The notes below the pieces were generated by a model. It was not told where the DNA came from, did no database searches, and was given only the letters and a program-made list of their open reading frames with translations. Positions 24,585-32,915 of a DNA stretch of 64,000 nt are shown here, in pieces. Made by a program: the position numbers and the translations under genes. The stretch is from Hymenobacter sp. BT730 (GTDB lineage: Bacteria; Bacteroidota; Bacteroidia; Cytophagales; Hymenobacteraceae), in NCBI RefSeq assembly GCF_030542105.1, contig NZ_JAUOFB010000006.1, positions 62,001 through 126,000 on the forward strand, read 5' to 3'. Numbering within the stretch: position 1 is the first letter of the stretch; each line of letters opens with the position of its first letter.

Positions 24585-24620
24585 AAAAAGAGGAAGGCAA
24601 CGACCAGAAGTCGTTGCCTT
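24585..24620 (-). terminator. Terminator after the TonB receptor gene
   Basis: An 11-bp stem (24594-24604 with 24610-24620), loop CAGAA, and a T5 tract a few bases further on the minus strand. It lies 65 bases beyond the stop at 24686. Confidence 0.7.
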
Positions 24621-24685
24621 TCATCTTAACCAAATCAAAATCTTTGTTCTCCTAAGCCTACACAGGCGTTAAAGAACGGGGTAGC

Positions 24686-27208
24686 TTATTTGCCCATGGC
24701 GGGCAGCATTACCTTCAGCTCGGCGGAATACAGGCGGCCGATGAAAGGCGACGCCACAAACTCGCGCACTTCGCTGTCGAATACATTGCTCACCTGCGCC
24801 GAGGCGGTGAGGTATGTGTTGATGCGGTAACCAGCGCTCAGGTCTACGTTCACGAAGCCGCCCAATGGGCCGTAGTTCCAGGTGCGGCCGTAGCGCGCGT
24901 TTTCCTTAATGCCCAGCTCGGGGTTGGCCTCGGCAGCTACGTTGATACCGGAGAAGAAATCATATTCCTGTACCCAGCGCGTGAACACCGAGCCAAAGAA
25001 CTTCTTGCCGCTGTAGTTCACGGCCAGGCTCATTTTGTGAGCAGGCGTGTTGATGGGCAGGTCGATTTCCGCTACTACTTTGCCGTCCTTATTGCCGTCG
25101 TTGCGCAGGTCTTTCTTGTCGAGTTCGTAGCCGAACCAGGAGTAGTTCAGGGCCAGGCCCACGGTTTTGGTGAGGTAGTAGTTCAGGCCCAGATCGGCGC
25201 CGTAGGTATTTACCTTGCCAAAGTTCACGTAGGTGAGCAGTACCGCCGCACCGGCATCGGGCGTGCCCGGAATTACCTGACTGATGGGCGTATCGCCGCG
25301 CTTCACCACTTTGCGGCCCTGCGTGGCAATGTTGATGGCTGGGCTCAGGAAGTTTTCCGACACGTTGTAGTAGGCGTTGGCATCTACGAAGAACTTCTCC
25401 GAGAGCTTGCCTTTGTAGCCAGTTTCAAACGAGTTGATGGTTTCTACTTTTAGCTTTTCGATTACGGTGCCGTCGCTGAGCGTGTAGCCTTCCCCGTTGC
25501 CAATCAACAGGCCGCCGAACAGGTAGCCATCCAGGTTTAGAATGGTGGGTGCGGCAATGCCGCGGCCGTAGGTTAGGCGCACCGACTGGTCGTTTTTCGT
25601 CCAGACTAAGGCCGCTTTCGGAATGAAGTTGAAGCCGTACCGGTCGTGCTGGTCAGCGCGGGCCGCTACAATGGCTTTGAAGCCCGAGCCAAAGGCCCGC
25701 TCCACCTGGCCATATGCACCAATCTGATTGATGACGATAGCGCCGTTCTGGTCGAACAGGTAGGTGTGCTTGCTGTCGGCTATGTCGCGCTGGTACTGAG
25801 TGCCCAGCACCACGGCAAAGCCTTTGAACTCGTTGTTGTACTGCAGCTCCCCATTGATGCGGCGGGAATCATCACGGAACAAGGCGCCGCGCTTCAGGGC
25901 AATGCCGGCATCCTGGTTCTGGCCAAACCACTGCTCGCTGTAGGAGCGGCGGCGGGCCTCTTCCTCACTGAAACCGGCATCCTTAAAGCTCAGGTAGTTC
26001 TGGGTGCGCTGGTTGATGGCGTAGGTTTTATCGGTCATGCTCCAGGTGTGGTACAACTGCGCAAACACGTGCGGCGACACGTAGCGGGCGTGCAGGTAAT
26101 GCACCTGCCAGTCCTTAATCTGGTTGCGGCCGGCGTTGGTCTGAGCCACGTAGCTGGAGTTGTTGCCGCCGTAGCTCAGAATCACGTCGGCTTTATCGGT
26201 CAGGCTGTAATACAGGGCTGCTTCGCCGTGCAGGCTCTTGAAGCTGCGGTCCAGTTCCAGCTCCTCGGCAGCGTGGAATTTGGGTGGCACGGCGGGCGTA
26301 GTCGGCGTAGCGGCTTTGGCAAATGCCGTGTTGTTGTAATACACGGTATCCACGTAAGGGAAATCCATGCCCTTGGTGTATTCTCCGGTCACCTTAAAGG
26401 CGAACTTGGAATTCAGAATCTGCGCGTGCCGGAAGCGGGCCGAAAACACGCTTTGGTTGCCTACACCCAGCGCCGCCGTGGTACCGGCGGAAGTGCGCGG
26501 GTCTTTGCTCAGGGTGTTCACCAAGCCATTATGGGCATTGGGGCCGTACAGCGCCGCCGATGGTCCCAGAATCACTTCTACCCGCTCAATATCCTCTTTC
26601 ACTACGCTGGAAAGCGGCCCCAGCGGCAGACCGGTGGCAATGAGCGTGGAGAGGCGTGCATCATTCATCTGCAGGTTTTTGGGGTTGAAGGCGCTGTTAA
26701 AGCCGCGCACGTTCAGGCCCGTACCCAGCACGCCGGTCCGGATGTAGTCCACGCCTTTCTGGCGGGCCAGCAACTCGCCCACGTTAAAGGAAGGCAGCTC
26801 CGAAATCTGCCGGGAATTAATAACGCTGATGGTGGCCGGAGCTTCCGTTAGCTTCTCAGGCCGGCGCGAGGCCGATACTACCACTTCCCCGGCCATGACG
26901 GAGGCGTCGCTCATGGTAACGGTGCCCAGGTCGGCTACGTCCTCTCCCACTGTCACGGTGCGGTCGGGCAGCTGGTAGCCTACCATGGAAAAGCGCACGG
27001 TGTGCGTGCCGGGCGAAATGCCACTGAGCGTAAAAGTGCCATCGGAGGCGGTGGCAGTGCCCATGTTGCGGCCGGGGAGCGTAACGTTTACGCCCGTCAG
27101 GGCCTGCCCACTTCCATCGGTAACGCGGCCCCGGATGCCGCCGCTCTGGGCCACGGCCCACAGTGCCTGGGTGCTCAGCAGGAGAATTAGTAGAATTCTG
27201 GAGGCCAT
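24686..27208 (-). CDS. TonB-dependent outer membrane receptor
   Basis: Outer-membrane active transporter. The ATG at 27208 gives 840 residues with a signal peptide (ILLILLLSTQALWAVAQ); an upstream start at 27340 is unlikely. Residues about 20-100 form a carboxypeptidase-like regulatory domain (G-I-R-G-R-V-T-D-G-S-G-Q-A, S-D-G-T-F-T-L-S-G-I). The plug spans about 118-235 (A-P-A-T-I-S-V-I, L-N-V-R-G-F-N, R-V-E-V-I-L-G-P-S-A-A-L-Y-G-P-N). The beta-barrel continues to the end, with repeated N-x-F-x-V and aromatic-girdle motifs. No SusD gene follows, so it is not a polysaccharide-utilisation pair. The substrate (siderophore, vitamin or metal chelate) cannot be told from sequence. Confidence 0.9.
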   Translation of the reverse strand: MASRILLILLLSTQALWAVAQSGGIRGRVTDGSGQALTGVNVTLPGRNMGTATASDGTFTLSGISPGTHTVRFSMVGYQLPDRTVTVGEDVADLGTVTMSDASVMAGEVVVSASRRPEKLTEAPATISVINSRQISELPSFNVGELLARQKGVDYIRTGVLGTGLNVRGFNSAFNPKNLQMNDARLSTLIATGLPLGPLSSVVKEDIERVEVILGPSAALYGPNAHNGLVNTLSKDPRTSAGTTAALGVGNQSVFSARFRHAQILNSKFAFKVTGEYTKGMDFPYVDTVYYNNTAFAKAATPTTPAVPPKFHAAEELELDRSFKSLHGEAALYYSLTDKADVILSYGGNNSSYVAQTNAGRNQIKDWQVHYLHARYVSPHVFAQLYHTWSMTDKTYAINQRTQNYLSFKDAGFSEEEARRRSYSEQWFGQNQDAGIALKRGALFRDDSRRINGELQYNNEFKGFAVVLGTQYQRDIADSKHTYLFDQNGAIVINQIGAYGQVERAFGSGFKAIVAARADQHDRYGFNFIPKAALVWTKNDQSVRLTYGRGIAAPTILNLDGYLFGGLLIGNGEGYTLSDGTVIEKLKVETINSFETGYKGKLSEKFFVDANAYYNVSENFLSPAINIATQGRKVVKRGDTPISQVIPGTPDAGAAVLLTYVNFGKVNTYGADLGLNYYLTKTVGLALNYSWFGYELDKKDLRNDGNKDGKVVAEIDLPINTPAHKMSLAVNYSGKKFFGSVFTRWVQEYDFFSGINVAAEANPELGIKENARYGRTWNYGPLGGFVNVDLSAGYRINTYLTASAQVSNVFDSEVREFVASPFIGRLYSAELKVMLPAMGK

Positions 27209-27301
27209 AATAGGTAGGGTTATTTGAGTGGGAAGTTTGGGTTGGGAGAGAGTATAGGCTGAATCTACAGGGCTCCTTAACCGCCTGCTTTCCACGGCAT
27301 T

Positions 27302-27332
27302 AAAAAAGGAAGGTGGACTTAACCAACCTTCC
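27302..27332 (-). terminator. Terminator after the 478-residue hypothetical gene
   Basis: A stem of nine to ten pairs (27308-27316 with 27323-27332, one bulge), loop ACTTAA, with T6 following on the minus strand. Confidence 0.75.
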
Positions 27333-27362
27333 CTCTTCACTTAATCAACAACTATCTTTTTA

Positions 27363-28799
27363 TCAACCACTTATCTCCGAGACCAGCAGCATGGACTTTA
27401 TACGCACGCACAGGTGCGGAATGCAGGATTTTACCTCCGCCAGCAGGTCCAGCAGCAGGCGCTGCTTGTGCGCATTGCCAAAATGTGGCCTCCCCGACTC
27501 TACCATTTTCGCTACTAATTGCTCGTCATCAATTTCGTTTTCTACATACCTACTAATGTGGTAATACCACTGCAGCGTGGGCAGATAATTAGGCCGCGCC
27601 TGGTATTCCGCCTCCTTGTGCAGTAGCTGAAATTTGCGACACGCTTTCAGCAGCTTATCATATTTTTCCTGCAGCACCAACGACTGAAAATAGGCCACGA
27701 AAAAGATGTGCCAGCGGTGCGCCAGAATATCCTTGCTGTTATCGCGCAGGAAGCTGTCGGCCATTTTTTCGCCGTCGGCGGGCTGGCCGTTCAGGTTCAG
27801 GCATTTAATGTAAAAAGCCATAAACCCGATTTTATTCCGCAGGTTATTCGTGTGCCGCAGCGAGGGAAATGACTGCTTCATTAAAGCCAATGCCTCGTGT
27901 ATTTTGCCCTGCCGCAGCAGAATGGCGCTGTAATTATTGAGGTAATGTAAGTGGTCGGTATTTTTCTGTTTAATAGATAAATACCCGTACTCTTCGGCCT
28001 GCTGCAGCACGTCGAATTTAGAGTGCAGCAATACGCAATTGGCGTAATAATTAAACAGGATGCGGCGCGAATAAAATACGCCCTTTTTGAGCAGCACATC
28101 CAGCGCATCGTACACCTCTTTCAGCTTATCAAAAGCCGAATAATTAAAATACAGAAACGTAAGCCGCACCACCGCGAAATAGCGGTTTAAACCATCCAGC
28201 GTTTCGTCATTAAAGGTATCGAGCAACCACTGCTCCCACTGCCGGCTTTCGGTGGTATTCTGTGCGTACTGGCTGGTAATGTCCAGGGTAGCATCGTGCA
28301 GTTTTTGGAATACCTCCTTGCTCTTCTCGTAATTCGGGCGCTGCCGCTCAATGAACTGCGACACCGTGTGGTGGTCTTTATAGCGCATCCGGATCAGCAG
28401 AAACTGCCGGTAGCTCAGCGTCAGCTCATAGAATTTGGTGAAGTAATATTCCGGCCTATCATAGCGCGCAATAGCCTGCAGCAGCACTTTTTCCTCCGCG
28501 GGGCTGATGGAATCCGTCATGATTTTCTGATCCAGCTGGTTGATGTGGATCAGGTGCTTGTCCACGTCAATGCTGTCCAGCCGCTGCTGAATCCACTGCT
28601 TCAGGTTGGAGTACTTGCGCTTATCAATGGCCGTGCGAAACGCTACCGGTGTGCGCGGGTGCTGGCAGTTATGTTCAATAGTCTGCAGAATTTCCCGGTT
28701 GTCGGCGTCCTGAAACTGCTGCACCTGCATGAGCCAGGCAATTTCGTGTGGCAATACATCCGACGCGAAATCAGCGAATTTCTCCAGTTTCTTTTTCAT
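27363..28799 (-). CDS. Large alpha-helical hypothetical protein
   Basis: 478 residues, no signal peptide or membrane helix, and rich in Leu, Gln, Tyr, Lys and His. The predicted character is almost all helical. The middle to C-terminal part has a TPR-like rhythm, for example Y-L-N-N-Y-S-A-I-L-L-R-Q-G-K-I-H-E-A-L-A-L-M-K (near 284-306). Weaker helix pairs with N-x-Y-x-N spacing occur on both sides. The N-terminal M-K-K-K-L-E-K-F has no target signal. I do not recognise the family; it resembles Bacteroidota-restricted cytoplasmic proteins. Helical-repeat proteins usually serve as scaffolds, but no partner gene is adjacent. It begins with an ATG at 28799; a TAACTTCG near-match to a -7 box lies upstream. 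Confidence 0.7.
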   Translation of the reverse strand: MKKKLEKFADFASDVLPHEIAWLMQVQQFQDADNREILQTIEHNCQHPRTPVAFRTAIDKRKYSNLKQWIQQRLDSIDVDKHLIHINQLDQKIMTDSISPAEEKVLLQAIARYDRPEYYFTKFYELTLSYRQFLLIRMRYKDHHTVSQFIERQRPNYEKSKEVFQKLHDATLDITSQYAQNTTESRQWEQWLLDTFNDETLDGLNRYFAVVRLTFLYFNYSAFDKLKEVYDALDVLLKKGVFYSRRILFNYYANCVLLHSKFDVLQQAEEYGYLSIKQKNTDHLHYLNNYSAILLRQGKIHEALALMKQSFPSLRHTNNLRNKIGFMAFYIKCLNLNGQPADGEKMADSFLRDNSKDILAHRWHIFFVAYFQSLVLQEKYDKLLKACRKFQLLHKEAEYQARPNYLPTLQWYYHISRYVENEIDDEQLVAKMVESGRPHFGNAHKQRLLLDLLAEVKSCIPHLCVRIKSMLLVSEISG

Positions 28800-29037
28800 C
28801 GGGCAGGCGGGAATTGGGTTGGTAGCGCGCCTTCGAAGTTAGTGCTTTCGTCTTCGCGAAATGCAGGAATATTTCCGGCAATTTTCACCCCTCAATTGGC
28901 TCGATAATAAGTCGTCCTTTATTCAACCATCAGAAAAACCGCGGAGGTCATTAATCCAAATTTAAGTTGTAAACCATTGGATATCTGCTTACTTAGTGAA
29001 GCACATTTATCCATCATTCTATTATTCCTCTGCTGAT

Positions 29038-29802
29038 ATGAAAAGACTGGAAAACAAAGTGGCCGTTATTACGGGCGGTGCCGGCAGCATTGGCAAAACC
29101 ACCGCCAAGCTGTTTTTGGCGGAAGGAGCTAAAGTAGTGCTGGTAGACCTCAAAGAAGACGACCTGAAAAAGGCCGCCGATGAGCTGCAGGGCGGGGCTA
29201 ACCTCACTTACTGCGTCGCCGATGTTACCCAGTCAGACCAGGTCCGGAAATACGTGGGGGAAACGGTAAAAGCCTTCGGCAAGATTGACGTGTTTTTCAA
29301 TAACGCGGGCATTGAGGGCGTGGTAAAACCCATTACCGAGTATCCAGAGGAGGTTTTCGACAGGATTGTGGCCGTTAACATTCGCGGCGTGTGGCTGGGG
29401 GCCAAGTACGCCTTGCCCCAGATGAACGATGGCGCCAGCATGATTATTACCTCCTCAGTGGCGGGCCTCAACGGTAGCCCCAACGTAAGTGCCTACATCA
29501 CCAGCAAGCACGCCGATGTGGGGATTATGCGGGCCGTAGCCGTAGAGGCCGCGCCCCGCCGAATTCGGGTAAACTCCGTGCATCCCTCGCCGGTAGAAAA
29601 CCGCATGATGTATTCTTTGGAAGAGGGATTCGCCCCCGGTCACGCCGAGGACGCCCATAAATCTCTGGTTGCCACCATACCGCTGGGCCGCTACGCCCAG
29701 CCGGAGGAAATCGGCCAGCTCGTATTGTTCCTGGCCAGTGACGAAAGCCGCTTTATTACCGGCACCACGCAGGTAGTAGATGGCGGCATGGGCGTGATAT
29801 GA
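29038..29802 (+). CDS. SDR family NAD(P)-dependent oxidoreductase
   Basis: Classical short-chain dehydrogenase. The ATG at 29038 gives 254 residues (an upstream start at 28996 adds a poor leader). The cofactor site is T-G-G-A-G-S-I-G at 12-19, with Asp37 after strand beta-2 suggesting NAD(H) preference. N-N-A-G is at 88-91. The catalytic set is Ser140, Tyr153 and Lys157 at exact S-x12-Y-x3-K spacing. The C-terminal V-D-G-G-M-G-V is normal. The substrate is unknown. It is transcribed toward the six-gene acyl operon and shares a terminator with it, so it is not part of that transcript. Confidence 0.9.
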   Translation: MKRLENKVAVITGGAGSIGKTTAKLFLAEGAKVVLVDLKEDDLKKAADELQGGANLTYCVADVTQSDQVRKYVGETVKAFGKIDVFFNNAGIEGVVKPITEYPEEVFDRIVAVNIRGVWLGAKYALPQMNDGASMIITSSVAGLNGSPNVSAYITSKHADVGIMRAVAVEAAPRRIRVNSVHPSPVENRMMYSLEEGFAPGHAEDAHKSLVATIPLGRYAQPEEIGQLVLFLASDESRFITGTTQVVDGGMGVI

Positions 29803-29817
29803 ACTAGTACTGTAGCC

Positions 29818-29877
29818 AATAATGCCACTGGCCCCACCCGAAACCGATTGGTTTCCGGCGGGGCCAGTGGCATTATT
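29818..29877. terminator. Two-tier hairpin between convergent genes
   Basis: An 18-bp perfect outer stem (29818-29835 with 29860-29877) enclosing a second 6-bp hairpin (29840-29845 with 29850-29855). It separates the plus-strand SDR gene from the minus-strand MaoC gene and probably stops transcription both ways. The flanking T and A tracts are modest. Confidence 0.75.
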
Positions 29878-29884
29878 ACTACGA

Positions 29885-30349
29885 CTATACGAAGTGATAC
29901 AGGAACGTAATAACGCCGGTGTACGCCGGCTTTTTAACGTCTTTGATTTCCATTGTTACCTCTATGCGTGCCTTGGCAATGCCGCGCAGATCTTTTACTG
30001 AAAGCAGCTTGGCGTGCAAACGCACCTCACTATTCACCAGCACTGCCTGATTAAACCGAAGGCTTTCGATTTCATAGTTCACCTGCATTTTCAGGTTCTC
30101 AATGGCCACAATCTGACACCAGAAATACGGCAGCAACGACACCGTGAGGTAGCCATGCGCAATAGTGGCCCCAAACGGGGACTCCGTTTTGGCCCGCTCG
30201 GCATCCAGATGAATCCACTGGTGGTCAAGCGTCGCGTCAGCAAATTGGTTGATCTGCTGCTGGGTGATGGTGTGGAAATCGGTTACGCCCAGGTCCTGCC
30301 CTTCGTACTGGGCCAGCTCAGCCAGGCTGCTGATAGTAATGATGCTCAT
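29885..30349 (-). CDS. MaoC-like (R)-specific enoyl-CoA hydratase
   Basis: A 154-residue hot-dog-fold hydratase that adds water to 2-enoyl-CoA to give (R)-3-hydroxyacyl-CoA, or the reverse. The start at 30349 is preferred over 30385, which adds a Pro-rich leader. The catalytic motif is A-D-A-T-L-D-H-Q-W-I-H-L-D, with Asp42 and His47 at the D-x4-H spacing, followed by P-F-G-A-T-I-A-H-G-Y-L-T-V (58-70). It is the last gene of the minus-strand acyl operon, 57 bases after the hydrolase gene. Confidence 0.88.
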   Translation of the reverse strand: MSIITISSLAELAQYEGQDLGVTDFHTITQQQINQFADATLDHQWIHLDAERAKTESPFGATIAHGYLTVSLLPYFWCQIVAIENLKMQVNYEIESLRFNQAVLVNSEVRLHAKLLSVKDLRGIAKARIEVTMEIKDVKKPAYTGVITFLYHFV

Positions 30350-30406
30350 TGGAAATGAAAGTGGTGGAGGAAACCAGTAACGCAAAGATGCGTTGCCGGG
30401 GCCATT

Positions 30407-31363
30407 TTATTCCGCCACAAATTCCTTCACCAGCTTATTAAATTCCGTGGGCTGCTCGTAATGCGCAAAGTGCCCTGCCTGCGGCAGCAGCACCTGCCGG
30501 ACCTGCGGCAGCCGCGCCACGCCGGCGGCGGATACCTGCGCCGTAGTCAGCGTGGGGTGCAGCCCCCGGTTCGGTATCAGGAAATCATCGGCCCCAAACA
30601 CCACCAGCGTGGGTTGCTGCACCTGCGGCAGGCGCTCAAACACCGGCCCGTCCAGCATGCCCGACATGCTGTTGACTACCGTTTGCGCGTACTGCCGGAA
30701 GTCCTCGCACTGCATCATAGCCAGCCGCTCTTTTATCCAGAGGTCCACGCTGGCTGGCATCTGGTAGAAGTTGTACTTGTGGTTCATGCGCACCTGCGCT
30801 TCCGGTGTGTTGACGATGGACTCCACCGTGTAGAAATTGCGCAGCACCTGGGCTTCCGAAGCGGTAAACGTCTCGAAACCGGCCGGGGCCACCAGCACCA
30901 GCTTTTTGATTTCCTGCGGGTATTTCAGGGCGGCCGTCACGGCAATCTGCCCGCCCATGCTGTGGCCCACTAGCGTCACATTTTTAAGTTTCAGCTTGCG
31001 GATAAACTCGTGCACTACATCGGCATAAAACTCCATGGTGCCGGGGTAGCTGCCTTTGGACGACTTACCATAGCCGGGCAAATCCAGCGCCAGGCAGCGT
31101 GCTGATTTGCTGACTTCGGGAATCGTCCGTTCCCAGGCCCGCACGTAGCTGCTCAGGCCGTGAATGAAGATGAGCGTTTGCGGGCCTTTGCCGGCATCCA
31201 CGTAGGCTATTTGCAGGTTGCTGGCCAGCTTGGCGGTATGCTCGGGCAAGCCGTAGGAGCCGATGACTTCGCGCATCGACAGTTCTTCCGTCTGAAAACT
31301 CATAACCGGGTAGCTGGCTAGAAGCAGAAATAGGATGGGCAGAAAGCGGAGGGCGCGGTTCAT
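30407..31363 (-). CDS. Exported alpha/beta hydrolase
   Basis: 318 residues with an N-terminal export signal (F-L-P-I-L-F-L-L-L-A-S-Y-P-V-M-S) and then an alpha/beta-hydrolase fold. The oxyanion motif is F-I-H-G-L-S-S near residue 66. The nucleophile Ser135 is in V-G-H-S-M-G-G, and the acid Asp260 and base His298 (Q-A-G-H-F-A-H) complete the triad. It is probably an esterase or lactonase acting in the periplasm. Its start overlaps the end of the acyl-CoA ligase gene by four bases (ATGA), indicating translational coupling. The Ser nucleophile separates it from OleB-type beta-lactone decarboxylases, which use Asp. Confidence 0.88.
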   Translation of the reverse strand: MNRALRFLPILFLLLASYPVMSFQTEELSMREVIGSYGLPEHTAKLASNLQIAYVDAGKGPQTLIFIHGLSSYVRAWERTIPEVSKSARCLALDLPGYGKSSKGSYPGTMEFYADVVHEFIRKLKLKNVTLVGHSMGGQIAVTAALKYPQEIKKLVLVAPAGFETFTASEAQVLRNFYTVESIVNTPEAQVRMNHKYNFYQMPASVDLWIKERLAMMQCEDFRQYAQTVVNSMSGMLDGPVFERLPQVQQPTLVVFGADDFLIPNRGLHPTLTTAQVSAAGVARLPQVRQVLLPQAGHFAHYEQPTEFNKLVKEFVAE

Positions 31364-32862
31364 AGGCTGGCTTTCAATACCTTTTTATTGATTTTGCCGG
31401 TATCGTTTTTGGGCAGCTCTGGCACCAGCTCCACGTACCTGGGCACTTTAAACCGGGCCAGGTTGCCGGCGCAGTAGGCCAGCAGCGCCTCGGTGGAAAT
31501 GGTAATGTCTTTGGTCACGATGAAGGCCTTGCCTACCTCGCCCCAGCGCGCATCCGGCACCCCAATCACTGCCACTTCCGACACGCCCGGGAACGTGAGC
31601 AGAAACCGCTCTATCTCGGCGGGGTACACGTTTTCGCCGCCGGAGATATACATGTTCTTGATGCGGTCCATCACGAAGAGGTAGCCTTCCTCGTCTTGGC
31701 GCAACAAGTCGCCGGTGCGGAACCAGCCGTCGGGTATGGCCTGGGCGGTGGCTTCGGGGTTGCGCCAGTAGCCGGGCGTAACTACGGGGCCGCGCAGGCA
31801 CAACTCCCCTACTTCGTTCGGCCCCACGGTCTGGCCCTGCTCGTCAATTAGCTTGATATCGAGGTAGAAATTGGGCCGACCGATGGAGCCAATTTTGCGG
31901 ATGGCATCGTCTTGGTGCAGGGAAAACAGGTTGGGGCCAACTTCCGTGAGGCCGAAGCCCTGTCGGATTTTGATGCCTTTCCGGTCCCAGGTTCGGATAA
32001 CGTCCAGCGGCAGCGCCTCGCCACCCACAATGAAATAGCGCAGGCTGCTGAGGTCGGCAGCGGCAAAAGCCGGGCTTTCCAGCATCATTTTGAGCATGGT
32101 AGGCACACCCATGAAAATGTCGGCCCGCTCCTGCTCCAGCAGCTGCAAAATCCGCTCGGGCTGGAATTTCTTGAGCAACCCCACCGTAGCGCCGCGGTGC
32201 AGAAACGGCGTAACCAGCACGTTCCAGCCGCCGGTATGGAAAGGCGGCATGCAGTTGATGGTGGTGTCCTGGGGCGTAATTTCCAGGCTCATGGTAGTGT
32301 TCAGGCTGTTCCAGAGCAGCATGCGGTGCGTGTAGAGCGCGCCTTTTGGGAAGCCGGTAGTGCCGGAGGTGTACAGGATGAACACCGGGTCGTCTTCGTC
32401 GGGCTCCAGCCCCACAAACAGCGGCACGTGCGGTAGCGCCAGCCCCTGCTCACAGATAGCCCGCACTTCCTGTAATGGCCACACCTGAGGCACCGTAAGA
32501 AGCGAGGGCAGTTGCGAGGCTTTCTCTTCAAACTGTTCCTCGTATATCAGCAGCGCCGGCTCGCAGTTCTGCAGCAGATAGTCAATTTCCGCCCCGGCCA
32601 GCCGATAGTTCACGGGCACCAGCACCAGGCCGGTTTTCTGCGCCGCCACAAACAGCGTCACGTACTCCAGGCAATGCTCGGCAATAACCATTACCCGGTC
32701 GCCGGGGCGCAGGCGGTGGCGTTGGGTCAGCTCGGTGGCCAGGTGGTTAGCGGCCTGGTTCAGCTCGGCGTAGGTACGTGTGCGGCCCGTGTCCAGCTCA
32801 TTCAGCGCCAGCTTGTGGGGCGAGTACAGCGCCCACTTCGCTACCCAGTCTTTGGTGTACAT
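31360..32862 (-). CDS. Acyl-CoA synthetase (AMP-forming)
   Basis: A 500-residue member of the ANL superfamily that activates a carboxylic acid to acyl-AMP and then acyl-CoA. The AMP/phosphate loop is Y-T-S-G-T-T-G-F-P-K-G at 164-174. The second motif is G-F-G-L-T-E-V-G-P near 315. The adenine-ribose motif W-F-R-T-G-D-L near 383 and the hinge D-R-I-K-N-M-Y-I near 396 follow. The C-terminal catalytic Lys490 is in N-D-T-G-K-I-N-K-K. All key residues are present. The chain length of the substrate cannot be read. It lies between the symporter and hydrolase genes in one operon. Confidence 0.92.
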   Translation of the reverse strand: MYTKDWVAKWALYSPHKLALNELDTGRTRTYAELNQAANHLATELTQRHRLRPGDRVMVIAEHCLEYVTLFVAAQKTGLVLVPVNYRLAGAEIDYLLQNCEPALLIYEEQFEEKASQLPSLLTVPQVWPLQEVRAICEQGLALPHVPLFVGLEPDEDDPVFILYTSGTTGFPKGALYTHRMLLWNSLNTTMSLEITPQDTTINCMPPFHTGGWNVLVTPFLHRGATVGLLKKFQPERILQLLEQERADIFMGVPTMLKMMLESPAFAAADLSSLRYFIVGGEALPLDVIRTWDRKGIKIRQGFGLTEVGPNLFSLHQDDAIRKIGSIGRPNFYLDIKLIDEQGQTVGPNEVGELCLRGPVVTPGYWRNPEATAQAIPDGWFRTGDLLRQDEEGYLFVMDRIKNMYISGGENVYPAEIERFLLTFPGVSEVAVIGVPDARWGEVGKAFIVTKDITISTEALLAYCAGNLARFKVPRYVELVPELPKNDTGKINKKVLKASL

Positions 32863-32915
32863 GATTGGAGAAAATTGAGGGTGGGAATGGGGAATCAGAA
32901 ACGAAGACAGGCAAG

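Noticed and set aside
25646..26851. 401-codon plus-strand frame inside the TonB receptor gene
   Set aside because: It lies wholly opposite a clear TonB-dependent receptor and has no domain signature.
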